A stretch of DNA of 22,406 nucleotides from Bordetella parapertussis (GTDB lineage Bacteria; Pseudomonadota; Gammaproteobacteria; Burkholderiales; SG8-39), in assembly GCA_945906975.1 (NCBI GenBank), contig CAMDRY010000013.1, positions 1-22,406 of the forward strand, written 5' to 3'. Under the pieces are notes generated by a model. It had not been told where the DNA came from and made no database searches. It was given only the letters and a program-made list of their open reading frames with translations. Below are positions 13,374 to 22,406 of this stretch, in pieces. The translations under genes and the position numbers were made by a program. Positions within the stretch are counted from its first letter, which is position 1. Every line of letters starts with the position of its first letter.

Positions 13374-14156
13374 TCAAGGCGCCCAGGCGTACTCGACGCT
13401 AAGCGGTGCATGATCGGAAAAACGCGCTTCTTTGTAGATCGCGGCACGTTTTGCAGTGGCGGCGATACCCGGCGTCGCGATCTGATAATCGAGCCGCCAG
13501 CCGACATTTTTCGCCCACGCCTGGCCGCGATTGCTCCACCAGGTATAAGACGCATCCGTCGCCTCCGGATGCAGGCTGCGATAGACGTCGACCCAGCCGA
13601 CTTTGTCGAACACATCGGTCAGCCATGCGCGTTCTTCGGGAAGAAAACCGGAGTTTTTCTGATTGGAGCGCCAGTTCTTCAGGTCGATTTCCTTGTGTGC
13701 GATATTCCAGTCGCCGCACAGGAGGACCTCGCGCCCCTCGGCGTAAAGTTCTTCGAGCACCGGCTTGAACAAGCCGAGAAAACGAAACTTGGCCTGCTGC
13801 CGCTCATCCGAACTCGAACCGGACGGCAAATACACCGAAATGACCGAAAGCTTGCCAAAATCGGCGCGCAAATAACGCCCTTCGGCGTCGAATTCACGGT
13901 CCCCCAAGCCCGGCAGGACACGATCGGGTTGGGTGCGGCAATAAATGCCGACACCGCTGTAACCCTTTTTCTCCGCGCAATGGAAATATCCCGAGAAGCC
14001 CGCCGGCGCCAGCAATGCCGGTGATAAATCGGACTGCTGCGCCTTGAGTTCCTGCATACAGACAATGTCGACCTTCTGCTCCTGCAACCACTCCAGGTAG
14101 CCCTTGTTGCAGGCCGAGCGTATTCCGTTGAGATTCAATGTAATTACGCGTAGCAT
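13374..14156 (-). CDS. xth: Exodeoxyribonuclease III (ExoA/Xth-type AP endonuclease)
   Basis: This DNA-repair enzyme cuts at abasic sites and trims 3' ends. The 260-residue protein carries all catalytic blocks: LNLNGIRSA (7-15), MQELKAQ with the metal-binding Glu36, YLPSGSS at 109-115, LCGDWNIAHKEIDL with Asp149 and Asn151, RLDYQIAT with Asp223, and FSDHAPLSVEY with Asp248/His249. ATG 14156 reproduces the family start MLRVITLNLNG; an in-frame ATG at 14192 would add 12 unusual residues after a run of eight C. It is convergent to the yqjDEK unit and divergent from pyrE. Confidence 0.95.
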   Translation of the reverse strand: MLRVITLNLNGIRSACNKGYLEWLQEQKVDIVCMQELKAQQSDLSPALLAPAGFSGYFHCAEKKGYSGVGIYCRTQPDRVLPGLGDREFDAEGRYLRADFGKLSVISVYLPSGSSSDERQQAKFRFLGLFKPVLEELYAEGREVLLCGDWNIAHKEIDLKNWRSNQKNSGFLPEERAWLTDVFDKVGWVDVYRSLHPEATDASYTWWSNRGQAWAKNVGWRLDYQIATPGIAATAKRAAIYKEARFSDHAPLSVEYAWAP

Positions 14157-14273
14157 TTCGGGGCCGTCCGAAGGTTTTTGGGGGGGGTTCATGATCCGCG
14201 CGGTATCTTGGCGCGGATTCCGGTTGCATAATTACGACTCTACTTCCAAGGTGCGCGGCAATCGCCGCTGAAT

Positions 14274-14924
14274 ATGGCTGACTTCCGCAAAGAATTCATT
14301 TCGTTTTGCATCGACTGCGGCGTCCTGAGCTTTGGCAGATTCAAGACCAAGGCAGGGCGCATGTCACCTTATTTTTTTAACGCCGGCTTCTTCAACACCG
14401 GTGCGCGCCTGGACAGGCTGTCCGAATTTTACGCCAAAGCCATACTGGCGGCGGACCTGCCCTTCGACATGTTGTTCGGTCCGGCCTACAAAGGCATCGT
14501 GCTCGCATCGGGGGCGGCAATGGCTCTGGCGCGCGCGGGGCGCGACGTGTCCTTCGCCTACAACCGCAAAGAAGCCAAGGACCACGGTGAGGGCGGTAAC
14601 GTCGTCGGCGCGCCGCTCGCCGGACGGGTGCTCATCATCGACGATGTGATGACCGCCGGCACCGCCGCCCGCGAGTCGGTGGAAATAATCCGCGCGGCTG
14701 GCGCCACCCCTTGCGGCATGGCCATCGCCATGGACCGGATGGAGCGCGGCAACTCGCCGCTTTCGGCGGTGCAGGAGGTGACGCGCGACTTTAATATGCC
14801 GGTGATCACTATCGCCACGCTTGACGACATGCTGGCGCTGCTGCAGGAGCGCCCCGAACTCAAACAGAATATAGGTCAACTGGCTGAATATCGGGAGGTT
14901 TACGGAGCCGTCGCCCATGCTTAA
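14274..14924 (+). CDS. pyrE: Orotate phosphoribosyltransferase
   Basis: PyrE makes orotidine monophosphate from orotate and PRPP in pyrimidine synthesis. The 216-residue enzyme has FGRFKTKAGRMSPYFFNAG (20-38), FGPAYKGIVLA (68-78), the flexible loop YNRKEAKDHGEGG (96-108) and the PRPP motif VLIIDDVMTAGTA with Asp123/Asp124. The length is normal. The gap to the divergent exonuclease gene is 117 bp and holds no clear promoter pair. The gene overlaps the next by 8 bp. Confidence 0.96.
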   Translation: MADFRKEFISFCIDCGVLSFGRFKTKAGRMSPYFFNAGFFNTGARLDRLSEFYAKAILAADLPFDMLFGPAYKGIVLASGAAMALARAGRDVSFAYNRKEAKDHGEGGNVVGAPLAGRVLIIDDVMTAGTAARESVEIIRAAGATPCGMAIAMDRMERGNSPLSAVQEVTRDFNMPVITIATLDDMLALLQERPELKQNIGQLAEYREVYGAVAHA

Positions 14925-15600
14925 ACAACAGACTGCTATTGCGTTGTCCGCGGCGCTCGCCACCGGCATCGTCTGCGCGCAGGGTAAAATCCTGTATCGC
15001 TGGGTCGACGAAAAAGGCCAGGTCCAGTACACCGACCGGCCGCCGGTGGAGTCTGCCGGACGTCCCTCCTCGATGCTCACGCCCCAAGGGGGGGTGCTCA
15101 AAAAGAATGAAGGCGCGCTGACGCCAGGGCAACAGGAAGCGCGCGATGCCGAGCGCAAGCACGCGCGCGACGAGGAAGCGCCGGCACGCGAGGAACGGCG
15201 CAAGAACATGGCGCTGCTCTCGACCTATCTGTCTGAAAAAGATATTGACGAGGCGCGGGTGCGCGCCCTCAAACAGGGTGATGACGCGGTCAAAGCGACA
15301 GAGAAACGCCTTGCGGCCGCGGCCAAACGCCAGGACGACTACGAAAAAGAAAAAGAGTTTTACCTGAAAAAGCCGCTGCCGGCGAAACTGCAGCAGGACA
15401 TCAAGAACAACGAACTCGAGATGAAAAACCAGCATGAGTTGCTGGGGGTGAAGAAAAAAGAACTCGATACCATCAACGCAAAGTACGACGAGGACAAGCG
15501 CCGCTACATTGAACTCACCCGGGGCAAAGGGTCCGACGCGCCAAAAACGACGACCGCCGCCACGCCCTCAGCCGTGCAGGCCGATGCCAAAAAAAAGTGA
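14917..15600 (+). CDS. Secreted DUF4124-domain coiled-coil protein
   Basis: The 227-residue protein starts with a signal peptide (about 21 residues, ending Val-Cys-Ala-Gln). The DUF4124 signature ILYRWVDEKGQVQYTDRPP is at about 25-43. A long, highly charged helical part (about 70-200) is rich in Lys, Glu and Arg and probably forms a coiled coil; the tail is Thr/Ala/Lys. DUF4124 proteins are common, periplasmic and uncharacterised. The start overlaps pyrE by 8 bp (ATG 14917), so it is likely co-transcribed, although no pathway link is known. Confidence 0.85.
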   Translation: MLKQQTAIALSAALATGIVCAQGKILYRWVDEKGQVQYTDRPPVESAGRPSSMLTPQGGVLKKNEGALTPGQQEARDAERKHARDEEAPAREERRKNMALLSTYLSEKDIDEARVRALKQGDDAVKATEKRLAAAAKRQDDYEKEKEFYLKKPLPAKLQQDIKNNELEMKNQHELLGVKKKELDTINAKYDEDKRRYIELTRGKGSDAPKTTTAATPSAVQADAKKK

Positions 15601-15613
15601 TCTGCGGCACAGT

Positions 15614-15633
15614 CTGTGACTTTTTTGTCACAG
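15614..15633. repeat. CTGTGAC/GTCACAG inverted repeat around T6
   Basis: The perfect 7-bp inverted repeat CTGTGAC (15614-15620) and GTCACAG (15627-15633) flanks six T. The T-run is in the loop, not after the stem, so it is not an ordinary terminator. It sits 14 bp after the DUF4124 stop. Confidence 0.6.
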
Positions 15634-15643
15634 CAATAGCCTT

Positions 15644-15668
15644 AAAAACCGCGCCAGATGCGGCTTTT
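15644..15668 (-). terminator. Terminator of the gatCAB operon
   Basis: On the minus strand AAAAGCCGC pairs with GCGGTTTTT (nine pairs, one G-U) around a 7-nt loop, ending in a T-run. It lies 27 bp after the gatB stop. On the plus strand the same site has an A-C mismatch, so it works best for the minus strand but may also stop read-through from the DUF4124 gene. Confidence 0.75.
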
Positions 15669-15694
15669 ACACTTCGTAAATACTGAAATTTTGA

Positions 15695-17128
15695 CTAGCC
15701 GCCGAGTTTTTTTCTCAGCATATCGTTGACCTGGGCGGGGTTGGCCTTACCCTTGCTCGCTTTCATCACCTGTCCGACAAGGGCATTGAATGCCTTGTCC
15801 TTGCCGGCGCGGAACTCCTCCACCGACCGGGCATTGACGGCCAGCACCGCGTCAACGATCTTTTCGATCTCGCCTGAATCCGACAACTGCTTGAGGCCGC
15901 GTTTTTCGATGATGGCATCGACCTCTCCCTCGCCCGCCCAAAGCGCATCGAACACATCCTTGGCGAGCTTGCCCGAAAGGGTGTTGTCGCGAATGCGGCG
16001 GATCAGCTCAGCCAGCAAGCGGCTCGACACCGGTGATGCCGCGACTTCAACGCCGGCGCGGTTGAGCGCGGCGGCAAGTTCGCCCATCACCCAGTTGGCA
16101 GCCGTCTTGGCGGCCTCATCGCCGAGCACAGCGATCACTTCCTCGAAAAAAACGGCGACGTCCTTGGACTGTGTGAGCATCGCCGCGTCATAGGCCGACA
16201 GCGCATAGTCGCGCTGGTAGCGCTCGCGTTTGGCCTGCGGCAACTCTGGCAATGTGTCCTTTACGCGCGCGATCCAGTCCTCCGACACAACCAGCGGCGG
16301 CAGATCCGGATCGGGGAAGTAGCGGTAATCGTGCGCATCCTCCTTGGAACGCATCGCGCGGGTCTCACCCTTGTCCGGATCGAACAACACGGTCGCCTGC
16401 TGGATTTTTCCGCCGTCCTCCAAGGTTTCGATCTGCCAGCGCGCCTCGTAATCGATGGCCTGCTGCAGAAATTTGAACGAGTTAAGGTTTTTGATTTCGC
16501 GCCGCGTCCCCAAGGGTTCGCCCGGACGGCGAACCGACACGTTGGCGTCACAGCGAAAGGAGCCCTCCTGCATACTGCCGTCGCAAATCCCGATCCAGCG
16601 CACCAGGCCGTGCAGCGCCTTGGCGTAAGCCACCGCCTCTTCGCTCGAACGCATGTCCGGTTCAGAGACGATTTCCAGCAGCGGCGTGCCTGCCCGGTTG
16701 AGGTCGATACCGCTCATGCCGTGAAAATCCTCATGCAAGGACTTGCCGGCGTCCTCTTCAAGGTGGGCGCGGGTCAGTTGCACCGTCTTCTCGCCGTCCT
16801 TGGTGAAAATAGTGAGGCTGCCGCCTTGCACCACGGGCAATTCATACTGGCTGATCTGGTAGCCCTTGGGCAGGTCGGGATAAAAGTAGTTTTTGCGCGC
16901 AAAAACCGAGCGGCGGTTGATATTGCCGCCGATGGCGAGGCCAAAACGAATGGCCCGTTCCACCGCACCCTTGTTGGCGACAGGCAGCACGCCTGGCAGC
17001 GCGACATCCACCGCACTGGCCTGGGTGTTCGGCGCTGCGCCAAACGCGGTTGAGGCGCCGGAAAAAATCTTCGACGCAGTCGATAACTGGGCATGCGTTT
17101 CCAGCCCGATGACGATTTCCCATTTCAT
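15695..17128 (-). CDS. gatB: Asp/Glu-tRNA amidotransferase subunit B
   Basis: GatB is the tRNA-binding and kinase subunit of the GatCAB complex, which converts Glu-tRNA(Gln) and/or Asp-tRNA(Asn) to the amide forms. The 477 residues include the start [80 protein letters not shown] and the C-terminal YqeY-like tail ending [10 protein letters not shown]. The length is normal. It overlaps gatA by 4 bp. Confidence 0.97.
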   Translation of the reverse strand: MKWEIVIGLETHAQLSTASKIFSGASTAFGAAPNTQASAVDVALPGVLPVANKGAVERAIRFGLAIGGNINRRSVFARKNYFYPDLPKGYQISQYELPVVQGGSLTIFTKDGEKTVQLTRAHLEEDAGKSLHEDFHGMSGIDLNRAGTPLLEIVSEPDMRSSEEAVAYAKALHGLVRWIGICDGSMQEGSFRCDANVSVRRPGEPLGTRREIKNLNSFKFLQQAIDYEARWQIETLEDGGKIQQATVLFDPDKGETRAMRSKEDAHDYRYFPDPDLPPLVVSEDWIARVKDTLPELPQAKRERYQRDYALSAYDAAMLTQSKDVAVFFEEVIAVLGDEAAKTAANWVMGELAAALNRAGVEVAASPVSSRLLAELIRRIRDNTLSGKLAKDVFDALWAGEGEVDAIIEKRGLKQLSDSGEIEKIVDAVLAVNARSVEEFRAGKDKAFNALVGQVMKASKGKANPAQVNDMLRKKLGG

Positions 17129-18624
17129 GCCGCAAACCCCTTGACGTCAAACCCCTGGGGCGCGCGCGCATGCCAGTCCGTCGCCTGCTGGAACTGGTGC
17201 GCCACACCCAGCATTTTCGCCTCGGCGAAATAATTGCCGACAATATGCAGCCCGACCGGCAATCCGCCGTCGCCAAAGCCGCACGGGACGGACATCGCCG
17301 GCAGGCCGGCCAGGTTGGCGGCAATGGTGTAAATATCGTTCAGATACATCTTCACCGGATCGGCGGCTTTGGCGCCGATCTTGAAGGCGACCGACGGTGA
17401 AGTGGGGCCGAGCACCAGGTCACAGACCTTGAAGGCCTCGGCGTAATCCTGGGCGATAAGGCGGCGGATGCGCTGCGCCTTGAGATAATAGGCATCGTAA
17501 TAGCCGTGCGACAGCACATAAGTGCCAATGAGGATACGGCGCTTGACCTCCGCGCCAAAGCCCTCGGCGCGGCTCTTGCAGTAGAGCCCGGCAAGATCTG
17601 CATAACCGGCAGCGCGATGACCGAAGCGCACACCATCAAAACGGCTGAGGTTCGACGAGGCCTCGGCCGGGGCGATGACGTAATAGGCCGGCACCGACAG
17701 CGATGTGTTGGCCAGGCTGATGGAAACGCGCTCCGCACCAAGCTTTTCGAACTGCGCCAGCGCGGCTTCGACCGCGGCACCGACATCCTTGGACAGGCCT
17801 TCGCCGAAGTACTCGACCGGTACGCCTATGCGCAACCCACGCAAAGGCTTGTCCGCCGAACCGCTCGCAAGCGGCGCCTGCAGATCCCGTGTGTAATCTT
17901 CCGCCGGGCGCTCGAGCGACGTGGCGTCGCGCGTGTCAAAACCGCTCATGGCGCCCAGCACCATCGCCGCATCCTCGGCGCTGCGCGCCATCACCCCGCC
18001 CTGATCCAGGCTCGAGGCAAACGCGATCATGCCGTAGCGCGACACCACGCCATAGGTGGGCTTGATTCCGGTAATGCCGGTAAGGGCGGCCGGTTGCCGT
18101 ATCGAACCGCCGGTATCGGTGGCTGTGGCCGCCGGCGCAAGGCGCGCCGCCACGACGGCGGCCGACCCGCCGGAGGAGCCCCCGGGCACGTATTCGGCAT
18201 TCCAAGGATTCTGCACCGGGCCATAGAATGAAGTTTCGTTGGACGAGCCCATGGCGAACTCATCCATATTGGTCTTGCCCAGGATTACCGCGCCGGCGGC
18301 GTTAAGACGCTCGATGACGTGCGCATCATAGGGTGCGGTGAAATTGGACAACATCTTCGAGCCACAAGTGGTCAGCCAGCCCTTGGCGCAAAAAATATCC
18401 TTGTGCGCGATCGGAATGCCGGTCAGCGCCACCGCGTCGCCTTTGGCGATGCGCGCATCAGCCGCCGCGGCCTGGCTCAGGCTCTTCGCCTCGTCGACGG
18501 TGATAAAGGCGTTGATCTGCTTGAAACGCCCGATACGCTCGAGAAAGCCGCGCGTCAATTCAACGCTGGATATTTTTTTCGCCGCCAATGCGGCTGACAG
18601 CTCTTTGAGTGACGCGTTGAACAT
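17125..18624 (-). CDS. gatA: Asp/Glu-tRNA amidotransferase subunit A
   Basis: GatA is the glutaminase of GatCAB and belongs to the amidase-signature family. The catalytic triad is intact: Lys75 in PIAHKDIF, the cis-Ser150 in [11 protein letters not shown], and the nucleophile Ser174 in [10 protein letters not shown], with exactly the 75- and 24-residue spacing of known Gat[16 protein letters not shown] and [13 protein letters not shown] are also typical. There are 499 residues, slightly longer than many. It follows gatC after a 79-bp gap and couples to gatB (ATGA overlap). No ribosome site is obvious. Confidence 0.97.
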   Translation of the reverse strand: MFNASLKELSAALAAKKISSVELTRGFLERIGRFKQINAFITVDEAKSLSQAAAADARIAKGDAVALTGIPIAHKDIFCAKGWLTTCGSKMLSNFTAPYDAHVIERLNAAGAVILGKTNMDEFAMGSSNETSFYGPVQNPWNAEYVPGGSSGGSAAVVAARLAPAATATDTGGSIRQPAALTGITGIKPTYGVVSRYGMIAFASSLDQGGVMARSAEDAAMVLGAMSGFDTRDATSLERPAEDYTRDLQAPLASGSADKPLRGLRIGVPVEYFGEGLSKDVGAAVEAALAQFEKLGAERVSISLANTSLSVPAYYVIAPAEASSNLSRFDGVRFGHRAAGYADLAGLYCKSRAEGFGAEVKRRILIGTYVLSHGYYDAYYLKAQRIRRLIAQDYAEAFKVCDLVLGPTSPSVAFKIGAKAADPVKMYLNDIYTIAANLAGLPAMSVPCGFGDGGLPVGLHIVGNYFAEAKMLGVAHQFQQATDWHARAPQGFDVKGFAA

Positions 18625-18687
18625 AGATGGTGACTTGGGTGATGAATTCTGGGTCAGGATTCGGCAGATGCGGGCTTACCGGTGAAA

Positions 18688-18704
18688 GGCGCGGTTCCCG
18701 CGCC
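18688..18704 (-). other. Stem-loop at the gatC 3' end
   Basis: GGCGCGG (18688-18694) and CCGCGCC (18698-18704) form a perfect 7-bp GC stem with a 3-nt loop. The stem abuts the gatC stop codon, and on the minus strand only TTT follows. It could protect the gatC end or weakly attenuate gatAB; it is too poor in U to be called a terminator. Confidence 0.5.
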
Positions 18705-18991
18705 TACTCGATCACCTTGGGTACGAGGTAGAGCCCGGCCTCGACCTGCGGCGCGACCGACTGGAACAAGGCATGCTGGTCGCCTTCTGTCACCACATCC
18801 TCGCGCAGGCGCAGCATCATATCCTGGGCATGCGGCATTGGCTCGATGCCGGTCGTGTCGACGCACTGCATCTGTTCGATTAGTTCGAAAATGCCGTTCA
18901 GCTGGTCGCACGTGGCCAGGGCATCGGCCTCGTTGGTTTCGATACGGGCCAGCCAGGCGATTTTTTTGACATCGTGCAGCTTAAGGGACAT
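18704..18991 (-). CDS. gatC: Asp/Glu-tRNA amidotransferase subunit C
   Basis: The 95-residue GatC stabilises the GatA-GatB pair. It shows the family start [21 protein letters not shown], the middle [25 protein letters not shown] (31-55) and [24 protein letters not shown] lies about 11 nt before the ATG. It is the first gene of the minus-strand operon and diverges from mreB, an arrangement common in betaproteobacteria. Confidence 0.96.
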   Translation of the reverse strand: MSLKLHDVKKIAWLARIETNEADALATCDQLNGIFELIEQMQCVDTTGIEPMPHAQDMMLRLREDVVTEGDQHALFQSVAPQVEAGLYLVPKVIE

Positions 18992-19047
18992 TTGCTGATT
19001 GCCTCAAATTGGCTTTGTTTTGACTGAAAAACCAAAGCTTAATGCGG

Positions 19048-19054
19048 TATTATA
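19048..19054. promoter_or_regulatory. Overlapping divergent -10 boxes of gatC and mreB
   Basis: The 7-bp TATTATA gives TATTAT on the plus strand (toward mreB) and a perfect TATAAT on the minus strand (toward gatC). A TTGACT at 19019-19024 is 23 bp from the plus -10, too far for a normal pair, and the minus -35 (CTGACC at 19 bp) is also poorly spaced. The -10s look real; the -35s do not. Confidence 0.45.
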
Positions 19055-19122
19055 TGAGAGTGAAGAATAAAGCGGTCAGGCTCTTTTGCGCGTTCGCAAG
19101 GCCTGCCGCCCAATTGAGCTAG

Positions 19123-20214
<1,092 letters not shown>

Positions 20215-20286
20215 CAAGGACGGGGATGAAGGCTGACGCCGCCTCCTCCGCAGGCACTCTGGCGCAGCCGGTTCGCGCCCCGGGCC

Positions 20287-20303
20287 TCCCGCAGCAAGCG
20301 GGA
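20287..20303 (+). other. Small hairpin just before the mreC start
   Basis: TCCCGC (20287-20292) pairs with GCGGGA (20298-20303) around AGCAA, ending 5 nt before the mreC ATG. The 3' arm holds the only purine-rich stretch that could serve as a ribosome site, so folding would hide it. Confidence 0.4.
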
Positions 20304-20308
20304 CATTG

Positions 20309-21217
20309 ATGGATTACTCGCCCCCCCCATTTTTCAACCGCGGCCCGGCGCCGCTGGTCCGGCTGTCGTTTTTCGTCATGCTCGCGGTGCTGCTGATGGT
20401 GCTCGATGCGCGCTTCCGCTACGCCAACTCCCTGCGCCAGGTATTCGCGCTGCTTGCCTATCCAATACAGCAGGTGGCGACGACGCCGCTGGTGGGCTTC
20501 AACAAAGCCGGCGAATTTTTTACCAGTCAGTCGGCGCTGCGCAGCGAAAATGAAAAATTGCGCGCCGAGCAGTTGAAACTCGGACAACAGGCCCAGGTGC
20601 TGCAGTCGCTCGCCTCGGAGAACGCGCAAATGCGCCAGTTGCTGGAGGCCAAGACGCGCTTGCCGCGCGAAACGGTATTTGCCGAGATTCTTTATTCCGC
20701 ACGCGACCCGTTCAGTCGCAAGGTGTTCATCGACAAGGGCGGCCAAAGCGGTATTAAGCCTGGCCAGGCGGTGGTCGACCACATCGGCGTAATCGGCCAG
20801 GTGACACGCGTCCACCCCCTGCTCGCCGAGGTCACGCTAATCACCGACAAGGACCAGGCGATTCCGGTTCAGGTGGTGAGAAACGGCCTGCGCGCGGTGG
20901 CTTTCGGCGGTGGCGACGGCACCACGCTGGACCTGCGCTACATGGCAGCCAACGCGGAAATCCAAAATGGCGACCTGCTTGTTACCTCCGGCATAGACGG
21001 CACCTATCCACCCGGCCTGCCGGTCGCACGCGTCGCCCGCATCGAGCGCGATGCCGCCTACGCTTTTGCCAAGATCGCCTGCACACCCGAGGCCGGCGCC
21101 AACCAGCACCGTCAGGTGCTGGTGCTCTCCGGTGGAGAAGACCTGCCGCCCCAGCCAGAAACCCAGCCAGAGCAGCAGCGCCCAGGCAAAGTAAAAAAAA
21201 CGCGCAGGCGTGAATGA
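20309..21217 (+). CDS. mreC: Rod-shape-determining protein MreC
   Basis: MreC is a periplasmic scaffold that activates PBP2-RodA. The 302-residue protein has one transmembrane helix (about 18-33), a coiled coil (about 72-113, ALRSENEKLRAEQLKL onward), then the beta-rich core with VFIDKGGQSGIKPGQAVVD, GVIGQVTRVHPLLAEVTLITD, and GDLLVTSGIDGTYPPGLPVA. The tail is Gln/Pro-rich, then basic. ATG 20309 is preferred over the adjacent TTG 20306. The gene lies 94 bp after mreB. Confidence 0.95.
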   Translation: MDYSPPPFFNRGPAPLVRLSFFVMLAVLLMVLDARFRYANSLRQVFALLAYPIQQVATTPLVGFNKAGEFFTSQSALRSENEKLRAEQLKLGQQAQVLQSLASENAQMRQLLEAKTRLPRETVFAEILYSARDPFSRKVFIDKGGQSGIKPGQAVVDHIGVIGQVTRVHPLLAEVTLITDKDQAIPVQVVRNGLRAVAFGGGDGTTLDLRYMAANAEIQNGDLLVTSGIDGTYPPGLPVARVARIERDAAYAFAKIACTPEAGANQHRQVLVLSGGEDLPPQPETQPEQQRPGKVKKTRRRE

Positions 21218-21246
21218 CCGAATGAAAAAATGAAACCGAGCCGACC

Positions 21247-21771
21247 ATGCCGATGATCAGCAACAGTCCGCAGCGCATTCTGCTGCCGGCGCGCGCCGGC
21301 TTCATGGTGCTCACACTTTTTCTGGCGCTGATGTTCGACCTGATGCCCTGGGGCGACGCCATTGGCGTGCCCGACCTGCTCGGCCTGGTGCTGGTGTTCT
21401 GGTGCACCCATCAGCCAAGGAGAATGGGCATCGGCGCCGCCTGGGCGCTAGGGCTCGTCATGGACGCGGGAACCGGATCGCTGATGGGGCAACATGCGTT
21501 CGCCTACGCGATACTTGCTTTTTTGTCCATCGCGCTTCACCGCCGTATGCTGTGGTTTTCGCTCAAGCATCAGGCGGTGCACGTGCTCATCCTGATGCTG
21601 CTGGTGCAGGCGCTGATGCTGGGCGTGCGCATGTTTGCCGGCGCGCCCTTTCCCGGCATTGGCTATTTTCTCGGCGCCGTCGTCGGGGCGGCTGTCTGGC
21701 CGCTGCTCGCCATCCTGCTGATCGCGCCGCAACGGCGTCCCGAATCAGTGGACGAGAACAGGCCGATTTAG
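21247..21771 (+). CDS. mreD: Rod-shape-determining protein MreD
   Basis: The 174-residue inner-membrane protein has about five to six helices, with the family blocks LFLALMFDLMPWG, VPDLLGLVLVFWCTHQPRRMGIGAAWALGLVMDAGTG (split over 42-78) and GQHAFAYAILAFLSIALHRR. The Phe/Ala/Asp 'LGLVMDA' pattern is characteristic. It is the third gene of the operon, 29 bp after mreC, in a stretch with several ATGA motifs, so re-initiation is plausible. Confidence 0.94.
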   Translation: MPMISNSPQRILLPARAGFMVLTLFLALMFDLMPWGDAIGVPDLLGLVLVFWCTHQPRRMGIGAAWALGLVMDAGTGSLMGQHAFAYAILAFLSIALHRRMLWFSLKHQAVHVLILMLLVQALMLGVRMFAGAPFPGIGYFLGAVVGAAVWPLLAILLIAPQRRPESVDENRPI

Positions 21772-21842
21772 CAATGCGATCGCCACGGTGAAGAACACAC
21801 CAGCCGCCACCCTTGATCCGGCCTGTGCCGCGATGAAACGCC

Positions 21843-22406
21843 ATGTCCACTGAGTTCCGCGACAACGAACGCGAGCTTTATTTCTTCCAGCTGCGCATCG
21901 GTATTGCCGGCGCCGTGGTGCTGGCGCTGTTCGGCGTTCTCCTTGCGCGCTTCATTTATCTGCAAGTGGTGCAGCATGACTACTACCAGACGAAAGCAGA
22001 GGACAACCGCATTTCCATCGTGCCCATCGTACCCAACCGCGGCCTCATCACCGACCGCAACGGCGTGGTGCTGGCGCGCAACTACTCCGCGTACACGCTG
22101 GAGATCGCACCCGACAAGGTGGGAAACATCGAGGCCGTGATCGATGACCTCTCGGGCATCGTCGAGATCAGGCAAAGCGACCGCATACGCTTCAAGCGCC
22201 TGATGATCGAGGCCAAGGGCGCCGACAGCCTGCCCATCCGCTCGCGCCTGACAGACGAGGAGGTGGCCAAATTCGCCGCCAACCGCTTCCGCTTCCCTGG
22301 CGTGGATATCAAGGCGCGGCTGTTCCGGCAGTACCCGCTGGGAGAAATGGGCTCGCATTTTCTCGGTTACATCGGACGCATCAACCAACGCGACCTCGAA
22401 TGGATT
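21843..22406 (+). CDS. mrdA: Penicillin-binding protein 2 (PBP2), N-terminal part
   Basis: The frame is open from ATG 21843 to the last base (188 codons), so the gene is cut by the window end; the transpeptidase active-site serine lies beyond. Visible are a short cytoplasmic start (MSTEFRDNERELYFFQLRIG), a transmembrane helix (about 19-40), then the PBP dimerisation/pedestal region with RISIVPIVPNRGLITDRNGVVLARNYSAYTLEI (in pieces, about 58-90) and YPLGEMGSHFLGYIGRIN. This is the elongasome transpeptidase that works with RodA and MreC. It follows mreD after 71 bp. Confidence 0.93.
   Translation, partial: MSTEFRDNERELYFFQLRIGIAGAVVLALFGVLLARFIYLQVVQHDYYQTKAEDNRISIVPIVPNRGLITDRNGVVLARNYSAYTLEIAPDKVGNIEAVIDDLSGIVEIRQSDRIRFKRLMIEAKGADSLPIRSRLTDEEVAKFAANRFRFPGVDIKARLFRQYPLGEMGSHFLGYIGRINQRDLEWI

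Noticed and set aside
14157..14192. ATG 14192 as the exonuclease III start
   Set aside because: The family protein begins at MLRVITLNLNG; the extra 12 residues come from a C8 homopolymer region that is also error-prone.

Overview
The window reads as core chromosome of a GC-rich betaproteobacterium. Evidence: gatCAB divergent from mreBCD-mrdA, adjacent metX-metW, a sugar-permease-free IIA(Man)-HPr-EI phosphotransfer operon beside gshB, and a yqjD-yqjE-yqjK cluster. The exact family (Rhodocyclales- or Nitrosomonadales-like) cannot be fixed from sequence alone. I see no transposase, integrase, phage gene or CRISPR array.

Layout. 1-600: the 5' part of a secreted beta-propeller lyase-like gene (minus strand), a tRNA-Arg(CCG) with encoded CCA (minus), and between them a cluster of TGTCCA repeats. 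607-1190: a single-gene unit for a membrane-anchored c-type cytochrome, with promoter and a strong terminator. 1296-4236: a complete TRAP transporter (DctP, DctQ, DctM). 4390-8201: glutathione synthetase, a small TonB-C-domain protein, then PTS IIA, HPr and enzyme I, with short gaps or overlaps that suggest one operon. 8257-8583: a decayed remnant of a Bug/TctC periplasmic binding protein. 8581-8727: a promoter -10, a SAM-II-like riboswitch with an unusually long third loop, and an intrinsic terminator, all leading into metX-metW (8759-10509). ampG (minus) overlaps metW tail to tail.

12004-13328: four small genes, three of them envelope-associated (yqjD, yqjE, yqjK-like) and one unknown single-span membrane protein. 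13374-15600: exonuclease III (minus), divergent pyrE, and a secreted coiled-coil DUF4124 protein. 15695-18991: gatB, gatA, gatC on the minus strand. 19171 to the end: mreB, mreC, mreD and the start of mrdA (PBP2), the rod-shape operon running off the window.

The strongest candidate for something under-described is the metX leader. It has conserved SAM-II blocks around a P1 stem and a roughly 45-nt L3 carrying its own hairpin. The 3' ligand-binding block can pair alternatively with the 5' arm of the terminator just downstream, which suggests transcriptional rather than the usual translational control. Its likely -10 lies on the stop codon of the dead TctC gene. A second curiosity is a five-fold 8-bp TGA-containing ladder that joins the stop of yqjE to the start of yqjK.
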